A stretch of 64,000 nucleotides of DNA from Nitratireductor kimnyeongensis (GTDB lineage: Bacteria; Pseudomonadota; Alphaproteobacteria; Rhizobiales; Rhizobiaceae): positions 620,001-684,000 of the forward strand of contig NZ_CP078143.1 of assembly GCF_019891395.1 (NCBI RefSeq), in the 5' to 3' direction. The notes below the pieces were generated by a model. It worked only from the letters and a program-made list of their open reading frames with translations, was not told the origin of the DNA and made no database searches. The position numbers and the translations under genes are program-made. The stretch's first letter is position 1; every line of letters starts with the position of its first letter. Positions 1 to 8,860 of the stretch are shown piece after piece.

Positions 1-1316
1 TCATCGAACTGGCGATCGACCCGGTCGAAGGCGAACTCACGGATGTGAACAACCGCGCGGTCGCACTGGTCGACGGCATTCGCGAAAACCTGCGTGTGCT
101 GCTCGTTTCCGGCGAACCGCATTCGGGCGAACGCACCTGGCGCAACCTTCTGAAATCGGACGCTTCGGTGGATCTCGTGCACTTCACCATTCTGCGCCCG
201 CCGGAAAAGCAGGATGGAACGCCCATAAACGAGCTCTCGCTGATCGCCTTTCCCACGCGCGAACTTTTCGTCGAGAAGATCGATGATTTCGACCTGATCA
301 TTTTCGACCGCTACCAGCATCGTGACGTGCTGCCGATCCTCTACTACGATTACATCGCCGAATATGTGGAAAACGGCGGCGCGCTGCTGATCGCTGCGGG
401 TCCGGAGTTCGCCGGCAACCAGTCCATCGCCCGCACACCGCTGATCGCCGCCCTGCCCGGCCTGCCAACTGGCGATGTGGTGGAACAGGGGTTTTATCCC
501 CGCCTGACCGAGACGGGCGAACGGCACCCGGTGACGCGCGGCCTTGAAGGAGCTGGCTCCGAGCCTCCGGCATGGAGCCGCTGGTTCCGCCTGATCGGCA
601 TCGACCGGCCGGACGGTCAAGTGGTGATGCAGGGAGCCAACGAACAGCCGCTACTCATTCTAAACCGAAAGGGCGAGGGTCGGGTCGGCATGTTCCTGTC
701 GGATCAGGGCTGGCTGTGGGCCCGCGGCTTCGAGGGTGGCGGTCCGCATGTGGCACTCTATCGACGCATTGCCCACTGGCTGATGAAGGAGCCGGAACTG
801 GAGGAGGAGCGCCTTTCGGCTGCCGGTCGCGGCATGCGGCTGGAAATCACACGCCAGACCATGGAAGAGAGCGCACCGCCTGTTGAAATCACAACACCTT
901 CAGGCAATGCGCTCACCGCCCAGCTAGGCCCAGCCGGCCCCGGCCGTTTTTCCACGAGCCTGGACGCCAATGAAATCGGCATTTACAGCATCGCCAATGG
1001 CGAACTGACCACGCTTGCCCATGTGGGGCCCGTCAATGCGCCGGAGTTCGGCGACATGATCTCCACGGAAGAAAAGCTTGCGCCGGCCGCCGACGCGACA
1101 GGCGGCTCGGTGCGCAGAATTGCCGACAACGACCTGCCCAACATCGTTCCCGTGCGCCGCACCGGAAGCGCCTCCGGCAATGACTGGATCGGGTTCAGGA
1201 CCACCGATGACAGCATTTTGAAAGCCGTTCGCCGGGTTCCTGTCTTCACCGGGCTTCTTGCACTGGCGCTGCTGCTCTTCGCTTTTGGCGCTATGTGGTA
1301 TCGCGAGGGGCGCTGA
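1..1316 (+). CDS. Large membrane protein, C-terminal part (gene runs off the left edge)
   Basis: The reading frame is open from base 3 with no stop, so the 5' end lies outside the window; about 437 residues are visible. The visible part looks like a class I glutamine-amidotransferase-like fold (strand-rich start around VLLVSGEP, then a GGALLIAAG segment) used as a non-enzymatic domain, followed by a beta-rich region and one C-terminal membrane helix (FTGLLALALLLFAFGAMW) before a short basic tail. Proteins with this layout usually sit at the end of MoxR-ATPase/DUF58/DUF4159 clusters in rhizobia. That placement is inference, since the upstream genes are not in view. The exact role is unknown. 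Confidence 0.75.
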   Translation, partial: IELAIDPVEGELTDVNNRAVALVDGIRENLRVLLVSGEPHSGERTWRNLLKSDASVDLVHFTILRPPEKQDGTPINELSLIAFPTRELFVEKIDDFDLIIFDRYQHRDVLPILYYDYIAEYVENGGALLIAAGPEFAGNQSIARTPLIAALPGLPTGDVVEQGFYPRLTETGERHPVTRGLEGAGSEPPAWSRWFRLIGIDRPDGQVVMQGANEQPLLILNRKGEGRVGMFLSDQGWLWARGFEGGGPHVALYRRIAHWLMKEPELEEERLSAAGRGMRLEITRQTMEESAPPVEITTPSGNALTAQLGPAGPGRFSTSLDANEIGIYSIANGELTTLAHVGPVNAPEFGDMISTEEKLAPAADATGGSVRRIADNDLPNIVPVRRTGSASGNDWIGFRTTDDSILKAVRRVPVFTGLLALALLLFAFGAMWYREGR

Positions 1317-1336
1317 AAGCCAGCGCCCGACCGATT

Positions 1337-1543
1337 TCAGCAATTGTAGGTCACCGGCTCACCGGCGCTGTTCCGCGTTTCGCAGAGGCGTTCTCTTCCC
1401 GGATAACCGCCCTTCACATAGGGCGATGGTGTGGCACTTCCCGTGAGCGCACCCGGCCCGCGTTGTTCCACCGTGTAAGGTTCGGGAGAAATGCACCCTG
1501 TCAAAAGGAGAGAGACGAAAGGAAATATTACTAAATAACGCAT
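1337..1543 (-). CDS. Small lipoprotein, unknown function
   Basis: This 68-residue protein starts with a short basic/hydrophobic signal and a clear lipobox, LLTGC, with Cys at about residue 17. It should therefore be lipidated and anchored in the envelope. The mature part is only about 50 residues, rich in Gly, Pro and Ser, with two further cysteines near the C-terminus that could form a disulfide. It is convergent with the membrane protein on its left and lies 20 bp from it. The upstream 100 bp is AT-rich and probably carries its promoter. I do not recognise the family. Confidence 0.6.
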   Translation of the reverse strand: MRYLVIFPFVSLLLTGCISPEPYTVEQRGPGALTGSATPSPYVKGGYPGRERLCETRNSAGEPVTYNC

Positions 1544-1641
1544 TTATTCTTCTCTGTAAAAATTTCTAAAATAACAAATATAATCACAAATCACCTATCA
1601 ATAGGGGATTTTTATTTCACAATTATTTCTCAGAGTCGATA

Positions 1642-2151
1642 TTATATTGCGAGCGCGGCATGGGTGACGCTACCATTCAGTCTCGCCACCGCCCCCTCAT
1701 TCAGCTCAACGGCCAACAGGCGTTCCGCATCGACCGGCCGCGGCATCGCAAGCTGGCCGTGGGGAATCTTCTCGAAGCCGAGGGGTCCATAGTAAGGGGC
1801 GTCGCCAACGAGCACGACGGAGCCCGCCCCTGCCTTCCGTGCGGCATCGACTGCGATTGCCACTAGCTTCCGGCCAATGCCTATGCTTTTGAAGGCAGGC
1901 CGCACCGCAAGCGGCCCAAGCAGGAGTGCCCGCCCTTCCCCGGCGGCGATCCATGTCATACGGACTGAAGCAATGACCTGGTCCTGATGAACAGCCACGA
2001 AGGAAAGGGAGCGATCATGCGGCCCGCCTTCGCGAATCTTGTAGGCAGCACGCGTGAAACGGCCGGGGCCAAAGGCTTCTTCGTTGATGAGCTCGATCTC
2101 AGCGTCGTGGGCCGGCTCTTCCGGCAGGTAGTGAATGTCGGCAGAAGACAT
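1642..2151 (-). CDS. GNAT family N-acetyltransferase
   Basis: The 169-residue protein has the single-domain GNAT layout of YhbS-like acetyltransferases. The acetyl-CoA binding motif A is visible around residues 81-93 (LAVRPAFKSIGIG), matching the R/Q-x-x-G-x-G/A pyrophosphate-binding loop. A YYGPLGFEKI segment near residues 120-129 is the usual GNAT motif B region. It would transfer acetyl from acetyl-CoA to an amine; the substrate cannot be told from the sequence. It stands alone, with about 270 bp of non-coding DNA upstream. Confidence 0.85.
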   Translation of the reverse strand: MSSADIHYLPEEPAHDAEIELINEEAFGPGRFTRAAYKIREGGPHDRSLSFVAVHQDQVIASVRMTWIAAGEGRALLLGPLAVRPAFKSIGIGRKLVAIAVDAARKAGAGSVVLVGDAPYYGPLGFEKIPHGQLAMPRPVDAERLLAVELNEGAVARLNGSVTHAALAI

Positions 2152-2425
2152 GATCAGTTATTCCGGTGGTCTCGAAAGGTGGAGGCGGCCGCAGGCGCGC
2201 CTGCCCCATGCCAGGGGCCTTCAGTCCTTTCGTCGTCGCTCCACCAGAAACCGGATCATTGCCGTGCATTTTCCTCGCTGAAGGGAATTCCCGCTACCAG
2301 CATTTTTCCGCCTCGTCCACTGCAACTTTGCCACTGAACGGAATTTGTTGACGCAGCGTTTACGCTCCCAACGGTTGGGATCGGTCGGCCAATGCCCTAC
2401 ATCCATCGAAACAGAGGAGTTTTGA

Positions 2426-3415
2426 ATGGGTTTGCTCGTAGAAGGTGTTTGGCACGACAAGTGGTATGACACGTCAAAGACAGGCGGCCGCTTCGAGCGG
2501 TCCAAATCGCAATTCAGGGATTTCGTCACGAAGGACGGTACACCCGCTGAGGGGCGTGAGCGCGGCTTCAAAGCCGAGCCGGGGCGGTATCATCTCTATG
2601 TCTCGCTTGCCTGTCCCTGGGCACATCGCACGCTGATCTTCCGGAAGCTGAAAAAGCTGGAAGACGTGATCTCGGTTTCGGTCGTCCATCACTTCATGGG
2701 CGAGAACGGCTGGACGTTCCTCAAGGAAGATGGCGCAACGGGCGATGAGCTGTACGACTTCAACTTTCTGCACCAGATCTACACCAAGGCTGACCCAGCC
2801 TATTCAGGCCGTGTGACCGTTCCGGTGCTCTGGGACAAGAAAACCCAGACCATCGTCTCAAACGAGTCGGCGGAAATCATCCGCATGTTGAATGAAGCCT
2901 TTGACGAATGGGGCGATGACACGCTGGACCTTTATCCAGAAGAGCTGCGTAACGAGATCAACAGCATCAACGAGTTCGTCTACGACAACATCAACAATGG
3001 CGTGTACAAGGCGGGCTTTGCGACCACGCAGGAAGCCTATGAGGAAGCTTTCAAGGCACTTTTCAGCGCGCTTGATGAAGTGGAAGAGCGGCTTTCTCGC
3101 CAGCGCTACCTTGCCGGCGACCGCCTCACAGAGGCCGATTGGCGGCTCTTCACCACGCTTGTGCGTTTCGATCCGGTCTATGTCGGCCATTTCAAATGCA
3201 ACCTGCGACGCATCGCCGACTACCCGCAGCTTTCCAATTACCTGCGCGAACTTTACCAGATGTCAGGCGTGGCAGAGACTGTCGACATGCTCCATATCAA
3301 GGCGCACTATTATGGCAGTCACGGCACGATCAATCCGACAGGGGTCGTGCCATTGGGGCCGGAGCTCGATCTGACGGCACCACACAATCGCGACCGGCTA
3401 AAGCACGCGGCCTGA
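2426..3415 (+). CDS. Glutathionyl-hydroquinone reductase (GST Xi/Omega type)
   Basis: This 329-residue protein matches the S-glutathionyl-hydroquinone reductase family (YqjG/PcpF/ECM4). The thioredoxin-like N-terminal domain carries the diagnostic CPWAHR motif, with catalytic Cys at about residue 63. The C-terminal all-helical GST domain follows (LAGDRLTEADWRLFTTLVRFDPVY). These cytosolic enzymes use glutathione to reduce glutathionyl-hydroquinones formed from quinones. The ATG has a GAGGAG-type ribosome site a few bases upstream. It is a single gene, convergent with the NUDIX gene that follows. Length and motifs agree with the family. Confidence 0.9.
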   Translation: MGLLVEGVWHDKWYDTSKTGGRFERSKSQFRDFVTKDGTPAEGRERGFKAEPGRYHLYVSLACPWAHRTLIFRKLKKLEDVISVSVVHHFMGENGWTFLKEDGATGDELYDFNFLHQIYTKADPAYSGRVTVPVLWDKKTQTIVSNESAEIIRMLNEAFDEWGDDTLDLYPEELRNEINSINEFVYDNINNGVYKAGFATTQEAYEEAFKALFSALDEVEERLSRQRYLAGDRLTEADWRLFTTLVRFDPVYVGHFKCNLRRIADYPQLSNYLRELYQMSGVAETVDMLHIKAHYYGSHGTINPTGVVPLGPELDLTAPHNRDRLKHAA

Positions 3416-3530
3416 ATTGCTCCCACCTCATAAAATCGAGTGATGCCGCCAATCCTCCTTCTCGCAACTTCCTGTGAGAAGGAGAATGGTCCGACCGGCA
3501 GTGCCCTTGCCTACAAAATCTTATGCGCCC

Positions 3531-4028
3531 CTACCACTCGTCCGAAACGGCGGCATTCTCGAATATTTCAGCAATGCGGCGGCGGGTTCCTTCGCTCGTT
3601 CCCTCGGGCAAGGCATCCAACGGGAAGAAACGCGCTTCGGCAATCTCACGATCAGGCACGTGAGGATGCGTCTGGCGAAAACGCGTGATGAGGTAGACCG
3701 CGACATGATCACGATTGCTGGCCATGCGATTGAAATGGAATGATTTCAACACCGGCCGTTCGAGAAGCTCAATGTTGCCTTCCTCGGCCAGTTCACGTGC
3801 AAGAGCAGCTTCCGTGCTCTCACCGGGCTCGACGCCACCGCCGGGGAAGTGCCAGCCCTTCACATAGGTGTGGCGCACAAGAAACACGGCGTGCGCTTCC
3901 TGATCGTAGATCACACCACGCATACCGAGCGTGACTGGGCGACTCAAACGCAGCCAGAAGTGAAAGAGACGGGCATTCAGGGGCGGTGTGGGGCGCTGCG
4001 AGGTGGACCTTGAGGGTGTTTCGTTCAT
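3531..4028 (-). CDS. NUDIX hydrolase
   Basis: A complete Nudix box (G-x5-E-x7-R-E-x-x-E-E-x-G-x) is visible around residues 64-86, beginning GGGVEPGE and containing RELAEEGN. The enzyme should hydrolyse a nucleoside diphosphate linked to another moiety, using Mg2+ bound by the Nudix glutamates. The substrate is not predictable. I chose the second ATG (4028) because an AGGA sits 8 bases before it; an in-frame ATG lies 9 bases further upstream. It is divergent from the metallophosphoesterase, whose start is about 55 bp away, so the two share a promoter region. Confidence 0.87.
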   Translation of the reverse strand: MNETPSRSTSQRPTPPLNARLFHFWLRLSRPVTLGMRGVIYDQEAHAVFLVRHTYVKGWHFPGGGVEPGESTEAALARELAEEGNIELLERPVLKSFHFNRMASNRDHVAVYLITRFRQTHPHVPDREIAEARFFPLDALPEGTSEGTRRRIAEIFENAAVSDEW

Positions 4029-4082
4029 ATGCTGCATCCTGCGGGGTGGTCAGGGCGTTTGGCGTGTTCTACACACGGAAGC

Positions 4083-5006
4083 ATGTTTCGCCTTGCGCAT
4101 TTTTCCGACATCCATCTGGGGCCTCTCCCTGCCATAAGCTATCGCGAGCTCGCTTCCAAGCGCATCACCGGTTACATCAACTGGCGTCGCAACCGCAGGC
4201 TCAATCTCGATCATGGGCTGATCGACCGCATCACCGACGACATGCTGGCGGCAGAACCCGACCACATCGCGCTCAGCGGCGACCTCGTCAACCTTGCCCT
4301 CGACAAGGAGATAGAGATGGCGCGGCTCTGGCTGGAGAGCCTTGGCCCGGCTGACAAGATCTCTGTCGTGCCCGGCAATCACGACGCGTATGTGCCCGGC
4401 GCGCTGGCGCGATGCTGCAAGGCCTGGGCGGCCTACATGACTGGAGACGATGGCAAGGCGCCGAAAGGGAAAGGCGGGTTCCCCTATCTTCGTGTCCGCG
4501 ACAGGATAGCCATCATCGGCGTCTCCTCGGCACGCGCCACCGCCCCCTTTCTCGCGAGCGGACATTTCTCAAAGGCGCAGGCCAAACGGCTGGCAAAGAT
4601 GCTTGATGCCACCGGGAAAGCCGGACTTTTCCGGGTTATCATGATCCACCACCCTCCGGTGCGCGGGGCGACCCACGCAGCCAAACGACTTTACGGCATC
4701 AGTCGATTTCAAAAACTGATCCGCAAGCACGGCGCGGAACTTGTGCTCCATGGCCACACGCACAAGCCGACGGTTCATCGCATCGATGGTCCGAAGGGGG
4801 AAACAGTGCCTGTTGTGGGTGTTGCCGCCGCTGGCCAGTCGCATGGTAGCGCCAAACCGCCCGCTCACTACAATCTCTTCGAAATCGATGGCGCGCAGGG
4901 CGCGTGGGAAATCCGCTTCTCCCGGCGCGGTGTCACCGATGGAAACGGCACGATCGGAGAGGTCTCCGGGGCTCTGCTTACCGGTGGCGAGAAATCGGCC
5001 GGCTGA
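4083..5006 (+). CDS. Metallophosphoesterase (calcineurin-like)
   Basis: The 307-residue protein shows the full set of metallophosphoesterase blocks: FSDIHLG (residues 7-13), SGDLVN (65-70), PGNHD (97-101), MIHHPP (187-192) and GHTHKP (224-229). These residues bind the two metal ions that hydrolyse phosphodiesters or phosphomonoesters. The family includes cyclic-nucleotide phosphodiesterases and UDP-diacylglucosamine hydrolases, and the substrate here is unknown. The start is placed at MFRLAHFSD because homologues begin there; the frame continues 18 codons upstream over the NUDIX promoter region. Confidence 0.88.
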   Translation: MFRLAHFSDIHLGPLPAISYRELASKRITGYINWRRNRRLNLDHGLIDRITDDMLAAEPDHIALSGDLVNLALDKEIEMARLWLESLGPADKISVVPGNHDAYVPGALARCCKAWAAYMTGDDGKAPKGKGGFPYLRVRDRIAIIGVSSARATAPFLASGHFSKAQAKRLAKMLDATGKAGLFRVIMIHHPPVRGATHAAKRLYGISRFQKLIRKHGAELVLHGHTHKPTVHRIDGPKGETVPVVGVAAAGQSHGSAKPPAHYNLFEIDGAQGAWEIRFSRRGVTDGNGTIGEVSGALLTGGEKSAG

Positions 5007-5012
5007 GCGCGC

Positions 5013-5237
5013 TCAGGACCGGCGGACCCGCCTCCAGAATGCGCTGCAGGCCCCAGTCAATCCGAGAGCCATTCCCGCCACCAGGGACGTGACGCACAGG
5101 TCCATCAGGGCGAGAGGCTCGTGGAGAACGCCTGCGGCATCGACGGAACTGCCAATGATGATCACTGCGATCAGACAGACAACACCGGCTGAGACCAGAA
5201 GTAAGGTGCAAAAAAACAGAAACTTCATCACAACCAC
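5013..5237 (-). CDS. Small two-helix membrane protein, unknown
   Basis: This 74-residue protein has two hydrophobic stretches (roughly residues 5-28 and 43-62) and a basic C-terminal tail ending RRVRRS, so it is probably an inner-membrane protein with a cytoplasmic C-terminus. The start is GTG with a GAAGGG about nine bases upstream; an in-frame ATG lies three codons later. It is convergent with the phosphoesterase 6 bp away. I do not recognise a family, and it could be lineage-specific. Confidence 0.5.
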   Translation of the reverse strand: MVVMKFLFFCTLLLVSAGVVCLIAVIIIGSSVDAAGVLHEPLALMDLCVTSLVAGMALGLTGACSAFWRRVRRS

Positions 5238-5294
5238 TCGCTATCGACCCTTCAACCAAGAGTTGATCCGATAACGCGGCGAAATTTTGAAGCT

Positions 5295-5909
5295 TCAGAA
5301 ACGGGACAACAGCGTTTCCAGTTCGGGAAAACGATCCCACATGGCAATCGCGACAGCCGCTACACCAACAATGCCACCCAACAAGACAAGTCCCAATCCA
5401 CCCAGGAAACTGCGCCAGGCACCGGTTGTCGACGTTGCGGGGGCAATCGTTTCGTGAATTGTCGCGCCGCGGCGTGGTACCGCTTCAACATCACCCTCCA
5501 CGACCCGCTGGCGTTCGACCATGCGTTCGGCAATGTAGCGTGTGACCTGATCGGCCACCGGCGCAATCTCCGTGCTTTCGGCCAGCACCACCCGACCGAG
5601 GCGGGTGTCGCGCAGAAAGCGATAGGTTCTGCGGTCCCGCCCCATCACCACATGGGCAACAGCATCGATCCACAGCCTTGGCTGCTCCCCCGAAGAAACG
5701 GCAAAGTCAAACGAAGGATCGTCCGCCGGCACATCGGCGAAGACCGGCTGAAGTTCCTGAGCCAGCAGTTCGAGCCGCGTCCGGCTCGCCTCCCGCATCT
5801 CGACGACCACATCCGCCCTGTCGGCAGCCGCGTTTTTCATCTCGCGCATAGCCTCGGAGAGATTTCGCACATTCGTAACCGAAGCTGCGGACTGACCAGC
5901 CTCACTCAT
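5295..5909 (-). CDS. Uncharacterised membrane-anchored protein under a CtrA-type box
   Basis: The 204-residue protein has a helical N-terminal region, a central mixed alpha/beta segment (about residues 60-125), a Thr/Pro-containing linker and one strong membrane helix near residues 170-192 (GLGLVLLGGIVGVAAVAIAM), ending in a short tail. It may be cytoplasmic with a C-terminal anchor. I know of no assigned function. Its most telling feature is a perfect TTAA-N7-TTAAC element starting 28 bp upstream of the ATG, which suggests direct control by the cell-cycle regulator CtrA. That would place its job in cell-cycle, polarity or envelope processes, which is inference. Confidence 0.7.
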   Translation of the reverse strand: MSEAGQSAASVTNVRNLSEAMREMKNAAADRADVVVEMREASRTRLELLAQELQPVFADVPADDPSFDFAVSSGEQPRLWIDAVAHVVMGRDRRTYRFLRDTRLGRVVLAESTEIAPVADQVTRYIAERMVERQRVVEGDVEAVPRRGATIHETIAPATSTTGAWRSFLGGLGLVLLGGIVGVAAVAIAMWDRFPELETLLSRF

Positions 5910-5936
5910 GGGCAGGACTCCTGATGAAACTTAGCG

Positions 5937-5952
5937 TTAACCCATCGTTAAC
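5937..5952. promoter_or_regulatory. Perfect CtrA box (TTAA-N7-TTAAC)
   Basis: TTAA at 5937-5940 and TTAA at 5948-5951 are separated by exactly seven bases and followed by C. The site also reads TTAA-N7-TTAAC on the other strand. It matches the established CtrA consensus and lies 28 bp upstream of the minus-strand membrane protein gene. ctrA itself is in this window. Confidence 0.65.
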
Positions 5953-6053
5953 ATGGCTAAAACAGAAAATCATCACGTTTTGTTCCGCTTCAGAAAGCAG
6001 CGTTTACAAAGAAAATTTATGCAAAACCGGGGACTATGAGGGATGTGCCAGCC

Positions 6054-6818
6054 TTACACCGCCCCGATACTCCGGGCGATGATACGGGCCACTGCCTCTG
6101 GCCTTTCCTCCGGCAACATGTGACCAGCCCCCTCCAGATGGTGAAGAGTGAAGGAGCTTGGCGCGTGCGCCGCCTGGCGAGGTGGCAACACGGCATCGAG
6201 CGTGCCCCATACGAGATGGACCGGCATCATCAGTTCCTCAAGCATACCGGCTGGAAACGCGCCCTGTTCTCCGTCGCGCACGATCACACCCGAAATCTCG
6301 ATAAGTTTCTCCCGCTGGCCAGCCACGGCGTTCAACGCGATGGCTTCGGCCACGGTTTCGGGTGATATTGGAGAATGCGCTCCGAACATGTCCTGCATGG
6401 CAGAGGCAATCTCGGCGTCGGTGCTGGCCTGTGCGCGTGCCATCATCAGGTCGCCGGCGATCTCCCGTCCAAAGCCGCCCGGTGCGAGCAGCGCCAGGGA
6501 AGCAACGGTGCGTGGCGCAAGATGGGCGGAAAGGACCGCGATAGCCCCGCCGAAGGAATGGCCGGCCATATGACAGCGCCCTATACGGCGCGTCTCAAGA
6601 TCATCAACGATGGCCTGAGCGGTGGCCTTCGCCTTGCCTGCCCCCGCGCAATCGATCGAGCGGCCATGGCCGGGAAGATCGTATGCAAGGATGCGCAGAC
6701 CAGTGGGAAGCGCGCGGCGCACACGCTCCCAGATACGGTGGCTGCCGGCAAAGCCATGCAGCAGAACGAGGGCGCATTCGCCCTCGCCCTCATCTTCGGC
6801 ATAAAGTGCGGCCGTCAA
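6054..6818 (-). CDS. Alpha/beta hydrolase
   Basis: This 254-residue protein has the alpha/beta-hydrolase fold signatures: LLHGFAGS (oxyanion-hole HG, residues 19-26), the nucleophile elbow GHSFGG (86-91, Ser88), a later acidic segment (WGTLDAVLPP) and the catalytic His in GAGHML near the C-terminus. The size suits an esterase, lipase or C-C hydrolase of small substrates. Its start overlaps the leuA stop by four bases (ATGA), so it is translationally coupled to leuA and under the same leader control. That context may be accidental, because no leucine-pathway step needs such an enzyme. Confidence 0.87.
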   Translation of the reverse strand: MTAALYAEDEGEGECALVLLHGFAGSHRIWERVRRALPTGLRILAYDLPGHGRSIDCAGAGKAKATAQAIVDDLETRRIGRCHMAGHSFGGAIAVLSAHLAPRTVASLALLAPGGFGREIAGDLMMARAQASTDAEIASAMQDMFGAHSPISPETVAEAIALNAVAGQREKLIEISGVIVRDGEQGAFPAGMLEELMMPVHLVWGTLDAVLPPRQAAHAPSSFTLHHLEGAGHMLPEERPEAVARIIARSIGAV

Positions 6819-8557
6819 CCGACGATCCGGTTGGCCGCCGATACCACGGCCTCGAGCGAAGCCGTGACGATGTTGGTGTTGACACCCGCACCGAAAAGCT
6901 TGCCCCCGGAATGCTGGACTTCCATGTAGCAGATGGCCGCTGCATTCGAGCCCTGCTGCATGGAATGCTCGGAATAATCGACCACCGACATCTCAACGCC
7001 CAGATGCTTGGACAACGCGTCGATGAAACCGTCGACCGGGCCCGTGCCCACGCCCTTGATCACCGTCTCCTTGCCCCCGTCCGTGATCGTAGCCTCGACG
7101 ATGCGCTGGCCTTTGACACTCGTGTCGGGGAAGGTCTGATGATCGACGAACTTGATCCGCGCGCCGGGCTGGTCGACATAGAGTTCCATGAAACGCTCAT
7201 AGATCTGCTTCGCAGGCAATTCCCGCCCCTCGCGGTCGGTGATCTCCTGGATGTCCTCGCGGAACTCCACCTGCAGATTGCGCGGCAGGTTGAGCCCGTA
7301 ATCGGCCTGCATGACATAGGCGATGCCGCCCTTGCCAGACTGGGAATTGATGCGGATGATCGCCTCGTAGGACCGCCCGACATCCTGCGGATCGATGGGC
7401 AGATAGGGCACTTCCCAAAGCGGTTTGTTTGCCGCCCTGATGGCCTTCATACCCTTGTTGATCGCATCCTGATGTGAGCCAGAGAAGGCGGTGTAGACCA
7501 GTTCACCCACATAGGGATGCCGCTCGGGGATGACGAGCTGATTGCAGTACTCGTAGACATCCTTCATGCGGTTGATGTCGGTGCAGTCCAGTTCCGGATC
7601 GATCCCTTGCGTGTACATATTGAGCGCCAGCGTCACGACATCGACATTGCCGGTCCGCTCGCCATTGCCGAACAACGTCCCCTCGACACGGTCGGCGCCG
7701 GCCATCAGGCCAAGCTCGGTGGCGGCGATGCCGGTTCCACGATCATTGTGCGGATGCAATGAGACGATCAGGTTTTCGCGCTGATCGAGACTGCGGCACA
7801 TCCATTCGATCTGATCGGCATGAATGTTGGGTGTGGACATCTCGACCGTGGAGGGCAGATTGATGATCAGCTTGTTATCCGCAGTCGGCTTGATGATCTC
7901 GATCACCGCATTGCAGATATCGAGCGCGACCTCCAGTTCGGTGCCGGTGAAACTTTCCGGAGAATACTGGAAGCGATAGCCACCGCCCGCCTTGGCGGCC
8001 ATGTCCATGACCATCTTCGCGGCGTCGGTGGCGATCTGCTTGATGCCGGCAACATCCTTGCCAAAGACGACCCGGCGCTGCAACTCGCTGGTGGAATTGT
8101 AGAAGTGAACGATCGGCCGGTTGGCGCCCTCCAACGCCTCGAAGGTGCGGGTGATCAATTCCGGACGGCACTGCACGAGAACCTGCAGCGACACATCATC
8201 GGGCACCCCGCCCTCCTCGATGCACCAGCGGGCAAAATCAAAATCCGTCTGCGAAGCAGAGGGAAATCCGATCTCGATCTCCTTGAAACCCATGTCGAGC
8301 AGGAGTTTGAACATACGCGCCTTGCGCTCATGTCCCATCGGGTCGATCAAAGCCTGATTGCCGTCGCGCAGATCGACCGAGCACCAGATCGGCGCTTTCT
8401 CGATCCGTTTCGACGGCCACGTGCGATCCGCGATATCGATCTGCGGATAAGGCTGATACTTGATTGAAGCGTCCGGCATGCCTTTACGGCCCTGCGCGGT
8501 TTTCTCTCCCTGTACTCGGTTTTCTGCCATGTCAGTCATCGTGTTCTGCGCGTCCAT
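6815..8557 (-). CDS. leuA: 2-isopropylmalate synthase
   Basis: This is the first committed enzyme of leucine synthesis, joining acetyl-CoA and 2-ketoisovalerate. The protein is about 580 residues, the long LeuA form. The TIM-barrel HMGL-like domain starts at the DLRDGNQAL motif, and the C-terminal allosteric LeuA dimer domain (KGVGTGPVDGFIDALSKHLG) is intact, so leucine feedback is expected. I place the start at MDAQNTMTDM because GGGAG lies about nine bases upstream; a GTG six codons earlier is the longer option. A leader peptide gene with a run of leucine codons and alternative hairpins precedes it. The alpha/beta hydrolase follows with a 4-bp overlap. Confidence 0.95.
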   Translation of the reverse strand: MDAQNTMTDMAENRVQGEKTAQGRKGMPDASIKYQPYPQIDIADRTWPSKRIEKAPIWCSVDLRDGNQALIDPMGHERKARMFKLLLDMGFKEIEIGFPSASQTDFDFARWCIEEGGVPDDVSLQVLVQCRPELITRTFEALEGANRPIVHFYNSTSELQRRVVFGKDVAGIKQIATDAAKMVMDMAAKAGGGYRFQYSPESFTGTELEVALDICNAVIEIIKPTADNKLIINLPSTVEMSTPNIHADQIEWMCRSLDQRENLIVSLHPHNDRGTGIAATELGLMAGADRVEGTLFGNGERTGNVDVVTLALNMYTQGIDPELDCTDINRMKDVYEYCNQLVIPERHPYVGELVYTAFSGSHQDAINKGMKAIRAANKPLWEVPYLPIDPQDVGRSYEAIIRINSQSGKGGIAYVMQADYGLNLPRNLQVEFREDIQEITDREGRELPAKQIYERFMELYVDQPGARIKFVDHQTFPDTSVKGQRIVEATITDGGKETVIKGVGTGPVDGFIDALSKHLGVEMSVVDYSEHSMQQGSNAAAICYMEVQHSGGKLFGAGVNTNIVTASLEAVVSAANRIVG

Positions 8558-8647
8558 TCCATTTTCTCCCGGCACCGGTTGCGTGCGCTTCGCACGGCGG
8601 GCCTGTCAACAGTAAATTGCAGATTTGGAGAAAGAGCTTCTGCCAGT

Positions 8648-8692
8648 CGGCGACATCGATCGCCGGGCGCTCCTTCAACGGACCCGGCGATC
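8648..8692 (-). promoter_or_regulatory. Leucine attenuator: two mutually exclusive hairpins
   Basis: In transcript order, GATCGCCGGG (8692-8683) pairs perfectly with CCCGGCGATC (8667-8658). Part of that second arm, CGGCGA (8665-8660), can instead pair with TCGCCG (8653-8648). The first arm overlaps the last leader-peptide codons, just after the leucine run, so a ribosome stalled for leucine would free the shared arm. I see no clean U-run after either hairpin, so the exact terminator is unsettled. Confidence 0.6.
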
Positions 8693-8794
8693 GCCGATAA
8701 GGCCGAGAAGAAGAAGGCTGGATGCTAGCGCGCGCACAGTCGCGCCGGAAAAGGCGGCACGAGCGGAACGGGAAACTGTCTGGCGCGTCATCAT
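8675..8794 (-). CDS. leuL: leuA leader peptide
   Basis: A 39-codon reading frame starts at ATG ATG just after an AAGGAAAG ribosome site and ends at TGA. Its C-terminal half contains ASSLLLLGLIGDRR, with four consecutive leucine codons (CTT CTT CTT CTC) plus a fifth two codons later. It ends 118 bp upstream of leuA, and its final codons form one arm of the hairpin described above. This is the layout of a ribosome-mediated transcription attenuator sensing charged tRNA-Leu. No other function is expected of the peptide. Confidence 0.65.
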   Translation of the reverse strand: MMTRQTVSRSARAAFSGATVRALASSLLLLGLIGDRRVR

Positions 8795-8860
8795 GGAGCT
8801 TTCCTTAAACGACGCCGACGCGGCTGGCAAGTGGATCGTCATGCAGGCGGAAGGGAGAGC

